64,000 nt of DNA, taken from Ferrovibrio sp046297595 (GTDB taxonomy: Bacteria > Pseudomonadota > Alphaproteobacteria > Ferrovibrionales > Ferrovibrionaceae). Positions 8,113 to 16,305 of this stretch are shown piece by piece. Location: the NCBI RefSeq assembly GCF_046297595.1, contig NZ_JBKBHT010000007.1:62001-126000 (forward strand), given 5' to 3'. The notes below the pieces were generated by a model. It saw only the letters and a program-made list of their open reading frames with translations. It had not been told where the DNA came from and searched no databases. Numbering within the stretch: the stretch's first letter is position 1; each line of letters starts with the position of its first letter. A program made the position numbers and the translations under genes.

Positions 8113-9371
8113 AATACTTAGTTCTGATTGCTGCTCTGGTGTGCCTGGCGGCCGGCATGTTCGGGCTATTCGTAGACGACCTGTATCTCATGCGCTGGTG
8201 CCTACTGGTCGGCTTCGTTCCACTCTCTCTCATGGCGTACCAGCTGCACCGGTCGGAGAAGCGGGCTGCCGATTACCGCCGCCCCGAGCCGCTGTTCGCA
8301 TTGGACTTTGCGGTTTTCTGGGTTGTCGTCGCCGTTGGCGTGTTGGTGGCTGCTGCATCGGCCACAGCACAGACGGCGGTTGGCGGTCCGCGTGTGCTCG
8401 GCGGATCCTCGTCAGGAGTTCCGACGCCGGCACCGATAGGGCCGGTCACGGCCGTCCCGGTCCCGGATTCCATGGTGCGCCAGGCGGCCGACCAGGCTGA
8501 GGGCAAGTTTACTGCAATGAAGCGTGGCGCGGTTGGCGGCCAGGTTCAGGAAGCCTGGGACAGCGACAAAGCCAAGGGCACCTTCAAAGCGCAGATGTGC
8601 AACGACTGCGAATATAAGGTCCGCCTGCGCGAATACATGGTCTCCCTGATCGAGCTGCCGACAGGTGAGCAGATCGAGAATTGGGACAACGGCGATACTG
8701 AGAACTTCGAAGTCGTAAAGCGTGGTGATCGTCGGATCGCCGTTCGGCCACAGGGCTTCGGCATCGATACCAACCTTATCGTTTACGGCAAATCCGGGCA
8801 GACCTATCCGATCTACCTTCGCACGGAGAGCATCAACAGTAGGAACGTCCCGGACCTGCGATTCGTGATCGAGGGGCATGTTCGCATCGTCAAGCCGGCA
8901 CCGCTGGCGAGCGAAGCCGAACCCACGAAGGACTCTATCGACCAGGACACGACAGAACCTGCAGGAACCGGGACCAGCAAACCACGCAATCAGAGCAGTT
9001 CCAAAACACCATCGCCGGCCGCACTGGCGGATGCGGCCAAGGCCGTCAGCAGCTCGCAAAAGAAGCCGGACTTTGTTCAAACGGCTGCCTTCAGCCCCGA
9101 CAAGCTGCGGGGTTGGGGCCATTACAGCCTGCGCGGTAGCAATGAGCTGAAGCCGGAGACCGTCTTTAGGGATGATTATTTCACTTACATCCGGTTTGGC
9201 GATAAGTGGAAGGATATCGAGCTTCCAACCGCCTATATCGTCGTTGACGGCATCGATGAGACCGTCAACACCCGTGTTAACGGGACAACTCTGGTCGTTG
9301 AAAGCACGCAGCGCCTCATCACGCTGAAATCCGGCCTGAGCTTCATCTGCATCGAATACAGGGGCGTCTGA
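8109..9371 (+). CDS. virB9: VirB9 family core-complex protein with N-terminal membrane extension
   Basis: VirB9 forms the outer-membrane core with VirB7 and VirB10. At 420 residues this copy is about 120 longer than usual. Residues from about 150 on are ordinary VirB9: an N-terminal beta domain (MCNDCEYKVRLR onward), a proline/serine linker, and a C-terminal domain with WGHYSLRG and ending LSFICIEYRGV. Ahead of this are two extra hydrophobic segments (about residues 3-22 and 28-46), then a third (about 66-90) that resembles the true signal peptide, ending ATAQ. The start overlaps virB8 (ATGA), so the extension appears to be translated, either as a fusion with a small membrane protein or through loss of a stop. 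Confidence 0.88.
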   Translation: MKYLVLIAALVCLAAGMFGLFVDDLYLMRWCLLVGFVPLSLMAYQLHRSEKRAADYRRPEPLFALDFAVFWVVVAVGVLVAAASATAQTAVGGPRVLGGSSSGVPTPAPIGPVTAVPVPDSMVRQAADQAEGKFTAMKRGAVGGQVQEAWDSDKAKGTFKAQMCNDCEYKVRLREYMVSLIELPTGEQIENWDNGDTENFEVVKRGDRRIAVRPQGFGIDTNLIVYGKSGQTYPIYLRTESINSRNVPDLRFVIEGHVRIVKPAPLASEAEPTKDSIDQDTTEPAGTGTSKPRNQSSSKTPSPAALADAAKAVSSSQKKPDFVQTAAFSPDKLRGWGHYSLRGSNELKPETVFRDDYFTYIRFGDKWKDIELPTAYIVVDGIDETVNTRVNGTTLVVESTQRLITLKSGLSFICIEYRGV

Positions 9372-10492
9372 TGGCCCTCTGTGACGTTCTAGTGGCCCTT
9401 GGCTTGACGTTCGGTGGCATGTGTGGACCGCAAGCGCCGGATCGGCAACCGGCGCTGCCGGCCGACGACCAGGCAGCGTGGAATTTTAAGCCCGCGCCGC
9501 CCGCGCCGCCGCCGCCTCCTCCAGCGCCGGCAATGCCGCCTGTCGTGATCGAGCGCACTGTGTCGGCACCGCAGCCACCCGCACCGGCCCCGGTCGTGAC
9601 ACCTCCGCCAAATCCTTATCGCCTGGCCTTGGCGTCAACACTGGCCAGGCGTGCCTCTGGCGGCTTCCAGCTGGCTCCGCACACTGCCGCTGAATCGATC
9701 ATCACGTCCGGCATGCCCAACGCCGGCATTCAGAATGTCAACCTGTCGCCACCACCACCCCAGATCCAGGAGAAATACCATCACGACGGCAGGATCTCAG
9801 GCCTTCCGGTCGACAGTTCGCGGATCCTCACGACCGACCGCTATATCAGCGTCATTTTCGAGACCGGCGTTAATAGCCAAATCGAGAGCAAGAACGGTGG
9901 CCAGGTCATCCTTCAGGTGAGCCGGGACGTGTTCGGCTATCACGGCCGCAATCTCCTGGTTCCGAAAGGCTCCCGCATGGTCTGCGACTACAGCAGCCCG
10001 CGCCGGCAGGGTGATTCCAGGCTGTCATTCAACTGCGCCCGGATCCTCATGGCCGAATACCGCTCGGAGATTCTGCAGCTCGCAGCGCCAGTGGCTGACG
10101 TACAGGGCCGAGGCGGCGTTACCGGCGATGTAGATAACCGCTTTTGGGAGCGTTATGGCACGGCGTTCATTCTCGCCGGCCTCTCTGCCAGCGTGCGCCT
10201 GGCTACTGCAGTCGGAACGCAAACCACCACCACGACTGCCACCACGACATCTGGAAGCACCACCTCGGCCATTGCCGATAAGGGCTCCCAGGAGCTGAGC
10301 CAGAAGCTGGGCGAGATCGCCGCCTCCGATCTGGAGCGCAACATCAACCTCATGCCGATCATCACAATTTCGCAGGGTACACGGGCGCAGATCCGGCCTG
10401 CCCAGGACTGGTACATCCGCCGAATCGAGGATGGCCCTGCTCCGCCACCAGCCGACCTGGCCAGCTCGGCCGCCAAACCTTCAAGCAAGTAA
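9371..10492 (+). CDS. virB10: VirB10 family core-complex protein
   Basis: VirB10 spans both membranes and senses ATP use by the motors. This 373-residue copy has a proline-rich region (about residues 40-85) followed by the conserved TrbI-type beta-barrel domain (GLPVDSSRILTTDRYIS, LLVPKGSRM, RFWERYGTAFILAG). It starts almost directly with a weak hydrophobic stretch (about residues 2-17) and lacks the charged cytoplasmic tail and strong membrane helix usual for the family. The start overlaps the virB9 stop by one base (TGATG). The short N-terminus is notable because neighbouring VirB9 has gained membrane segments. Confidence 0.9.
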   Translation: MALCDVLVALGLTFGGMCGPQAPDRQPALPADDQAAWNFKPAPPAPPPPPPAPAMPPVVIERTVSAPQPPAPAPVVTPPPNPYRLALASTLARRASGGFQLAPHTAAESIITSGMPNAGIQNVNLSPPPPQIQEKYHHDGRISGLPVDSSRILTTDRYISVIFETGVNSQIESKNGGQVILQVSRDVFGYHGRNLLVPKGSRMVCDYSSPRRQGDSRLSFNCARILMAEYRSEILQLAAPVADVQGRGGVTGDVDNRFWERYGTAFILAGLSASVRLATAVGTQTTTTTATTTSGSTTSAIADKGSQELSQKLGEIAASDLERNINLMPIITISQGTRAQIRPAQDWYIRRIEDGPAPPPADLASSAAKPSSK

Positions 10493-10507
10493 GCAAAGGG
10501 GTAGACC

Positions 10508-12631
10508 ATGACTAGAATTGTCATCAACTGCATTGCCGCCATCGTTCTGACGATCATTGGAACATTGGCGATCGGGGCGCACGCCCAAACCAAGCCTGTT
10601 TCCGCTCTGCCGGAGGCACCTTCTCTGGCTGAGAAGGTGGAGATCCTGACTAAGGCTAGGACCGCCATCGATGTTCCGCTTAACGAACCGCGCGCCATCG
10701 ATCTGTCACTGCTGAACGTGCCAGGGATCGAGCGGACATTGACTGATGGTGTTACTGCCAAGGGCTACACCCGATATGTCGACGTGAACAGCAAGAAAAT
10801 CGGCCAGGTCGTCCTGGTCGGTGTGGAGAAGAACGGCCGCCAGGAAGCTCTGAACTCGACCGATTTCACCGCCCAATTCGATATGGCAAAGCCGCAGCTG
10901 GATCCTGCGGCCGACGTGCTGGTGAAGGGTGATCGTGCTCAGCTCCGGGTAGCCCTGGAGAAACTTGCCGCCGCCAAGCAGGAGGAGAAAAGGGAAGAGC
11001 CGGCCAAGGCAACTCAGCAGGCCGCCGCTCCGCAGTCGAATAGCGGCCAGCGCCAGAACGACCTTGCCGGCAACTATCAGACGCCTTCTGCAGTTTCAGT
11101 GGCACCAGCGCCGGAGGAATCCGTGCGCGTTTCATCGGATGGTTGCCCGATACGCGTCGACCTGGCGCAGCTGCGGGCTGTCCAGCAGAACAAGTCGATT
11201 ACCTCAAAGGGCGGCACGGTCCAGTCAGAGACCGAATGCAGTGATTCCAGTAAGGGGTTCCCGCTGCTGCGCAGCTACAGCGTTTGCAGCGATCAGATCG
11301 ATCTGGAAGCCCGGAAATCCCAGGCGCGATTCAAGCTCTATTATGTTGATGAGGGCGGCGCGACCAAAGAAGTCACCGACTGCACTCCGGATTCCGACAA
11401 GATTTTTCCTATTGTTGAGAAGTACGACTCCTGCACTGTCTCGCTTGATTATGTAGGCAAGCTGGCGACGCCCAGAGCGACGCTAGTCTACATGGATGCC
11501 AGCAACCGTGAGGTTCAGGTTCGTGGTTGTGAGGCTTCAGAGGCAAAACCAGCCGTTCAGCTGGTGGCGACAACGAACGGCTGCTCAATCCGCCACGATT
11601 TCGCCAACTCGAAAAGCTTCCAGCAAGGAACGCATCATTACACACTGGAAGGCGTCACCTATCAGGCCGGCGCTTGCGCGGACAATGGCACTGAGTATCC
11701 GCAAACCAAAGTCTACACGGATGCCGGTGGTGCCTATATCTGCCAACCCGTCATCGATCAGAACGCCAGCACCGTTGCCTTACAGAGCAGGCTGCGGATC
11801 ACCGTCGGCTCTCTCAGCCAGTTCATCACTGATTGCACGCCCGACACTTCGACTTTGGCGGTCCAGTCTACGACTGACGGTTGCACAGATCCGTCACTGT
11901 GGCAGCACGATATGGCGGCAGCGCGATCCTACGGGCAAGAGCGGTTCTTCTTCCTCGACAATGGCAGCCGGAAGTATCTCGGCCAGTGTCAGAACTCGCA
12001 GTCTGTTTACGTCCATAAGGTACAGATCACCGGTTATCAGAACCATGATGGCCAGCTCTATAGTTTTGCACAAACGACCGTCTACATCGAACCTTTATCT
12101 GGGCGGTTTGATATCAAGGTGAGCGAGGTTCTGCCGGGCGCTGTGCAGATTCCCTACGAGCTGCAGGGCACCAGCACCGCTCTAACCGGAACCTCGACAT
12201 ACCAAGGATGCGATGCGCTTCGCGAGACCAATAAGGTTGAGCAGTGGAAGCGCCCGGACAACACAATCTACAACAAGATTATCGGCGCCGGCACACCGGT
12301 TGGTCCAGTCGATGTATGCGTGACCACACTCATAGATAACAGGCGGCTCACGACCGGATATTCCTACCAACTGTTCCACACCGTTGGAGACAGCAACCAG
12401 CAAGACTACTGGTATCAGCGAATGTGGGTGACTGGCTTAATCCAAAAGCACCAGCTCAAAAACACCGAGACAGGCCAGATCGTGGGCAACACCTGTTCGT
12501 TCGATTCAGGCGGTTGGTACTCTGGCAACGGCGCAATCATGGATAGCCAGCAGCTTAACTGGCATTGGACTAACATCGGGGCTCCCGGACCTGCGGTGCA
12601 GCAGATGTTCCTGCCACCCTGCCCGTACTGA
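10508..12631 (+). CDS. Large secreted cysteine-repeat protein of the T4SS operon
   Basis: This 707-residue protein has a signal peptide (cleavage after AHA near residue 26), a charged, partly disordered N-terminal third, and from about residue 210 a series of about five or six modules of 60-75 residues. Each module opens with a cysteine before a short strand ending in aspartate (for example DGCPIRVD, YDSCTVSLD, TNGCSIRHD) and closes with a second cysteine (TECSD, TDCTPD, RGCEAS, GACADN, TDCTPD, GQCQNS). A beta-rich C-terminal domain of about 180 residues ends in PPCPY. The layout suits an extracellular, disulfide-stabilised stalk or adhesin. It lies between virB10 and virB11 with AAGGGG before the ATG. 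The family is not recognised. Confidence 0.75.
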   Translation: MTRIVINCIAAIVLTIIGTLAIGAHAQTKPVSALPEAPSLAEKVEILTKARTAIDVPLNEPRAIDLSLLNVPGIERTLTDGVTAKGYTRYVDVNSKKIGQVVLVGVEKNGRQEALNSTDFTAQFDMAKPQLDPAADVLVKGDRAQLRVALEKLAAAKQEEKREEPAKATQQAAAPQSNSGQRQNDLAGNYQTPSAVSVAPAPEESVRVSSDGCPIRVDLAQLRAVQQNKSITSKGGTVQSETECSDSSKGFPLLRSYSVCSDQIDLEARKSQARFKLYYVDEGGATKEVTDCTPDSDKIFPIVEKYDSCTVSLDYVGKLATPRATLVYMDASNREVQVRGCEASEAKPAVQLVATTNGCSIRHDFANSKSFQQGTHHYTLEGVTYQAGACADNGTEYPQTKVYTDAGGAYICQPVIDQNASTVALQSRLRITVGSLSQFITDCTPDTSTLAVQSTTDGCTDPSLWQHDMAAARSYGQERFFFLDNGSRKYLGQCQNSQSVYVHKVQITGYQNHDGQLYSFAQTTVYIEPLSGRFDIKVSEVLPGAVQIPYELQGTSTALTGTSTYQGCDALRETNKVEQWKRPDNTIYNKIIGAGTPVGPVDVCVTTLIDNRRLTTGYSYQLFHTVGDSNQQDYWYQRMWVTGLIQKHQLKNTETGQIVGNTCSFDSGGWYSGNGAIMDSQQLNWHWTNIGAPGPAVQQMFLPPCPY

Positions 12632-12645
12632 GCCTGGTCAGCGCC

Positions 12646-13629
12646 ATGAATGCTTCCGTTCATGGGTCTGACCTGATGCTGCGCCGGCTGCTAGAGCCGC
12701 TGGCGCAGCATTACTCAGATCCCAGCACTATTGAGATTCGGATGGTCCGGCAGGAAGTCGTAACGACTGACCGGCGCGGCGATGGTAAGCGGCAGATTGA
12801 ATGCCCTGAGCTATCGCTGTCGGTGATCGAAACGATCTGCAAGGCTCTCGGCAACTGGCATGGCTTGGTATTCGATCCAGATACTAAGCCGAAACTGTCG
12901 ACGGTCCTGCCTGGTGGTCACCGCTTCGAGTGTTTGGTTGGTCCTTCCGTCCAAACCGGCCTTTCCCTGGCTATCCGCTGCAAGCATCCGTTTAGCCCCA
13001 GCTGGCAACAGCTGGGGGTGAATGATGCTGTGAGGAATTATCTCATCGGCGCTGTCAGCTCCGAAAAGAACATCATTGTTTCGGGTGCAACAAATACTGG
13101 CAAAACGACCCTTCTTAATAAGCTCCTGGAATGCATCCCGGAGGATCGACGCGTTATCGGCGTCGAAGATACGCCTGAGCTGCATCTGGGCAGGTTCTGG
13201 GATAGGGTTGGTTTAATCGCCGCCCGCGAGGAAGGCACAGGTGCGGGCATGATCACCTGGCGGCAGATCTACGACCATCTGATGCGCGCCACACCCGATC
13301 ACCCCATCCTGGGCGAGATCTCCACCCAGAATGCATTTGTCGCACTGGCAATCCTCAACAGCGGTATGACGGGCTTCATGTGCTCGATCCATGCCGAAAG
13401 CACGCACCAGGCGATCAACCGGAAATTTGAGCAGAACATCGCCTGGTCAGGCAATCACATGCCGAAAGTACCGGAGTTTCTGCGTGAGCTGGTCGACGTG
13501 GTTGTGCAGATCAAGCGCAGCGCCGACGGCTGGCGGCGCATCACCGACATTTACGAGCCCAGAAACGACCGGTTCGTGCTGCAGGACGGAGAAATCGTCC
13601 TGCACGATCCAGACAGGAACGCCGCATGA
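12646..13629 (+). CDS. virB11: VirB11 family secretion ATPase
   Basis: A hexameric cytoplasmic ATPase that drives pilus assembly and substrate transfer. The 327-residue protein has the N-terminal domain, then Walker A (GATNTGKTT, about residues 146-154), an Asp box (VIGVEDTPEL), a modified Walker B (DHPILGEIS) and the His box (GFMCSIHAES), all in family order. Normal length. An ATG at 12676 is an alternative start; the first has only a weak ribosome binding site. The stop overlaps the next gene (ATGA). Confidence 0.93.
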   Translation: MNASVHGSDLMLRRLLEPLAQHYSDPSTIEIRMVRQEVVTTDRRGDGKRQIECPELSLSVIETICKALGNWHGLVFDPDTKPKLSTVLPGGHRFECLVGPSVQTGLSLAIRCKHPFSPSWQQLGVNDAVRNYLIGAVSSEKNIIVSGATNTGKTTLLNKLLECIPEDRRVIGVEDTPELHLGRFWDRVGLIAAREEGTGAGMITWRQIYDHLMRATPDHPILGEISTQNAFVALAILNSGMTGFMCSIHAESTHQAINRKFEQNIAWSGNHMPKVPEFLRELVDVVVQIKRSADGWRRITDIYEPRNDRFVLQDGEIVLHDPDRNAA

Positions 13630-14300
13630 TCCAGAACGCCTTTGCCTGGCAGTCGTGCCCGGTTGATCCCAAGATTCTGCCTCTGGTCGATGCCATGAAT
13701 GCAACCGGCTTGATTCGCACCTGGGCATCGTGCCAAGGCCACCTGACCGGCACTAGCTGTCCGTATGTCGCGTTTTTCTGCGATGTCCCTGTTGCCGAGA
13801 CGCTTGCGGAAAATCTCTGGACCCTCCGCCGATCTAGTCGCCTCAATTTCAATTGGCACATCGAAGGCGGCTTCAATTATCAACATCGGCTGATCTACAG
13901 CCTAAGGTCGCACGAACTTTCGCACGCCAACGGTATGGCGAAGGTTCTTTGGAATTATGCGGTTCTACGCTCCAGAATTGACGAAGACCTTAAACGCCTC
14001 GCAGAAGAACTGCTGAACGGACGAATTCTGGCCAGGAATAGGCCACCACCAAAGAAAGGCCAGCATTCCGACGACCACTGCGAAGAAGAGGATCTTGTTC
14101 CAGCGCGCCTTGAAGTTTTTTCGGCCGGTAGGATCAGGTGTTTTGCATTTCGGGCAAGCCTCTTCAGCATCCCTGGCAACGAGATGCTGACACGCACGGC
14201 AGGGGACAAGCATAGCGGACACACTGAATCTCCCATAAGTGGCGACAGAACCATCATACCAAACCCAGTCTCGATTCGAGAAGGAACGGCATCATGCTGA
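13626..14300 (+). CDS. Hypothetical conjugation-operon protein with antisense-overlapped tail
   Basis: The first 130 or so residues look like a genuine globular protein, with a WASCQGH...SCPYVAFFC segment holding three cysteines. The start overlaps the virB11 stop (ATGA). After about residue 135 the sequence becomes low quality (arginine, proline and histidine rich) where it overlaps a minus-strand gene, so the tail is probably read-through into antisense sequence after loss of the original stop. The stop at 14300 overlaps the virD4 start by seven bases, so coupling to virD4 may maintain the long form. No family is recognised. Confidence 0.55.
   Translation: MIQNAFAWQSCPVDPKILPLVDAMNATGLIRTWASCQGHLTGTSCPYVAFFCDVPVAETLAENLWTLRRSSRLNFNWHIEGGFNYQHRLIYSLRSHELSHANGMAKVLWNYAVLRSRIDEDLKRLAEELLNGRILARNRPPPKKGQHSDDHCEEEDLVPARLEVFSAGRIRCFAFRASLFSIPGNEMLTRTAGDKHSGHTESPISGDRTIIPNPVSIREGTASC
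13965..14222 (-). CDS. Small zinc-ribbon membrane protein, antisense within the T4SS operon
   Basis: This 85-residue protein has an N-terminal zinc ribbon (CRAC, then CPKC 17 residues later) followed by a basic stretch and one strong membrane helix (about residues 44-61, ending WWWP). The motif arrangement is convincing, whereas the overlapping plus-strand frame is poor. It lies wholly inside the 3' part of the opposing gene. Small zinc-ribbon membrane proteins can act as regulators or immunity factors, but the role here is unknown. It is the third gene in this operon that points the other way. Confidence 0.6.
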   Translation of the reverse strand: MSAMLVPCRACQHLVARDAEEACPKCKTPDPTGRKNFKARWNKILFFAVVVGMLAFLWWWPIPGQNSSVQQFFCEAFKVFVNSGA

Positions 14301-16102
14301 TCCTTCGTTTTGTCGTATTCCCGTTTTTGCTCTTTGCCACAATTGCCGCCATTTTGTTGCAATGGCACTGGGCGGTGGGCTTCTACGCCTTTGATTCGCG
14401 TTGGTGGCTTTGGTCGTTAAAGACCATTATGGCGACGGGTGGCCTTCCATCCGAGCTGCTTTACCCAGTTTGGTGGACCGGGGCTGCCGGCATCGTTCTC
14501 ATGGGCGCTGCTGCTGCCATCTCATCCCGCGCTGGATCGAAAACGCTCCATGGCGGCCGTGATGCCCGGAATACCCATGGCTCCGCCAGGTGGGCGAATG
14601 TGGGCGATGCCAGACGAGCCGCCCTGCTTGGCTCAGTTGGTGCCGTGGTAGGTGGCTGGAAAGGCAATCTGCGGGTCCGCCCCCTGCACCATAACGGTCC
14701 AGAGCATATTCTGGCTTATGCGCCGACCAGGTCGGGCAAAGGCGTCGGCCTGGTCGTCCCCACCCTGCTCTCCTGGCTCGAAAGTGCCTTAGTGCTGGAT
14801 ATCAAGGGCGAGAATTACGCCCTGACTGCCGGTTGGCGAAACGCTATCGGCCACCGCGTCCTGCGCTTCGACCCCGCCGCCCTGAGCGGCTCAGCCAGGT
14901 ACAACCCGCTTGCCGAGGTCCGCATCGGATCGCCGTACCAGGTGGCCGACGCCCAGAACATCGCCAGCATGATCGTGGATCCCGAGGGCAAGGGCCTAAA
15001 AGACTTCTGGATGAAGGAGGGTTGGGGCTGGCTCACGGCTGCCATCCTCCATGTGCTGTATGTTGTTCATCGCGATAGCGGCGGTGAGAAAATCGCCACG
15101 CTCGCAGATGTCCATGAATTTATGTCCGTTGGCGGTGACCAAATTGAAGTCGCCGGCAGCGATGGCGATGCCAGCTTTAAAGCGCTGCTTGACGACATGA
15201 CGCAGTATGAGCACGGCGACGCCGTCGCAGACAGGGTCGTGAGAGCTGCGGCAAGCGGCATGAAAAAACGCGCACCGAATGAACGCAGCGGCGTGCATTC
15301 GTCAGCAAAGGTAGACCTGTCGCTCTACGCCGATCCGATTGTTGCCCGGAATACCTCGATCTGTGACTTCCGCATCGCGGATCTGATGAACAGCGACAAG
15401 CCTGTTTCGCTCTACCTCGTGATCCCGCCGAAAGACATTAAGCGCCTGCGGCCGCTTTACCGGCTTATGCTGAACCAGATCCTCAACCGGCTCATGCCGG
15501 AATTAACGTTTAGTGCTGGCCAGCCAACTAAACATTATCGGTACCGCCTGCTCCTCATGCTCGATGAGTTCACGTCGCTTGGAAAACTAGACATTTTCCA
15601 GGAAGCGCTGGCGTACATGGCCGGCTATGGCCTCAAGGCATTCATCATCGTCCAGGATATTGCCCAGCTGCAGAGTCAGGACGCATACGGAAAAGATGAA
15701 GCGATCACCAGCAACTGCCATATCCGTGTGGCCTATGCGCCCAACAAGTACGACACAGCCAAGGCCCTGTCGGAATTGACGGGTAAAACCACGCTGGTAC
15801 AGCGAAAGCGGTCCAGATCCTCAAAGGCTGGCGAGCTGACCGGCAATATCTCGGAAAGCATCTCTGAGGTCGGACGCAATCTGATGACGCCCGATGAGTG
15901 CATGAGTCTGCCCGGCCTTCGCAAAGGCCGGTTTGGCCGTGTTGTGCCCGGCGACATGCTGATTTTCGTAGCTGGCCAACCAGCCATCTATGGCCGGCAG
16001 TTTCTATTTTTCAAGAACCGCACGCTAAGGCAGCGGTCATCGATTCCCGCACCGTCCAATGCAACCAACGAAGGAGAAAATGCATGTCAGGTGGCAGCGT
16101 GA
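14294..16102 (+). CDS. virD4: VirD4/TraG type IV coupling protein
   Basis: This 602-residue inner-membrane ATPase brings the relaxase-DNA complex to the secretion channel. It has two N-terminal membrane segments (about residues 3-25 and 55-78), Walker A (APTRSGKGVG, near residue 142), Walker B (LLMLDEFTSLG, near residue 420) and the conserved FIIVQDIAQL and SNCHIRVAYAPN segments. Length and motif order are normal. It overlaps the preceding gene by seven bases. A small gene starts inside its last 19 bases. Confidence 0.95.
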   Translation: MLILRFVVFPFLLFATIAAILLQWHWAVGFYAFDSRWWLWSLKTIMATGGLPSELLYPVWWTGAAGIVLMGAAAAISSRAGSKTLHGGRDARNTHGSARWANVGDARRAALLGSVGAVVGGWKGNLRVRPLHHNGPEHILAYAPTRSGKGVGLVVPTLLSWLESALVLDIKGENYALTAGWRNAIGHRVLRFDPAALSGSARYNPLAEVRIGSPYQVADAQNIASMIVDPEGKGLKDFWMKEGWGWLTAAILHVLYVVHRDSGGEKIATLADVHEFMSVGGDQIEVAGSDGDASFKALLDDMTQYEHGDAVADRVVRAAASGMKKRAPNERSGVHSSAKVDLSLYADPIVARNTSICDFRIADLMNSDKPVSLYLVIPPKDIKRLRPLYRLMLNQILNRLMPELTFSAGQPTKHYRYRLLLMLDEFTSLGKLDIFQEALAYMAGYGLKAFIIVQDIAQLQSQDAYGKDEAITSNCHIRVAYAPNKYDTAKALSELTGKTTLVQRKRSRSSKAGELTGNISESISEVGRNLMTPDECMSLPGLRKGRFGRVVPGDMLIFVAGQPAIYGRQFLFFKNRTLRQRSSIPAPSNATNEGENACQVAA

Positions 16103-16305
16103 GCAACCCTCTACCTCCCAAAGAGCTACGGAATGTAGAGGCAGCTATGGTCGCCCAGGCAGCTTCCCAGGGCTTCGTCGTGGCCGTCGATCCCGAACTG
16201 GCCATGGTCATGGGCGCTTTCCGTGATGAAGCGCTCGATGGCCAAGCGGCGGATGACAGCCGCCTGGCAGCCGTCGCCGGCGACGACCAGGGAGGCGGCG
16301 AATGA
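16084..16305 (+). CDS. Small hypothetical protein between virD4 and primase
   Basis: A 73-residue acidic protein with an alanine/glycine-rich end. The start at 16084 follows an excellent AAGGAG site at the right spacing, although it lies in the last codons of virD4. Its stop overlaps the primase gene (ATGA). Small acidic proteins in this position occur in several alphaproteobacterial transfer operons, but no family assignment is possible from the sequence. Confidence 0.65.
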   Translation: MSGGSVSNPLPPKELRNVEAAMVAQAASQGFVVAVDPELAMVMGAFRDEALDGQAADDSRLAAVAGDDQGGGE

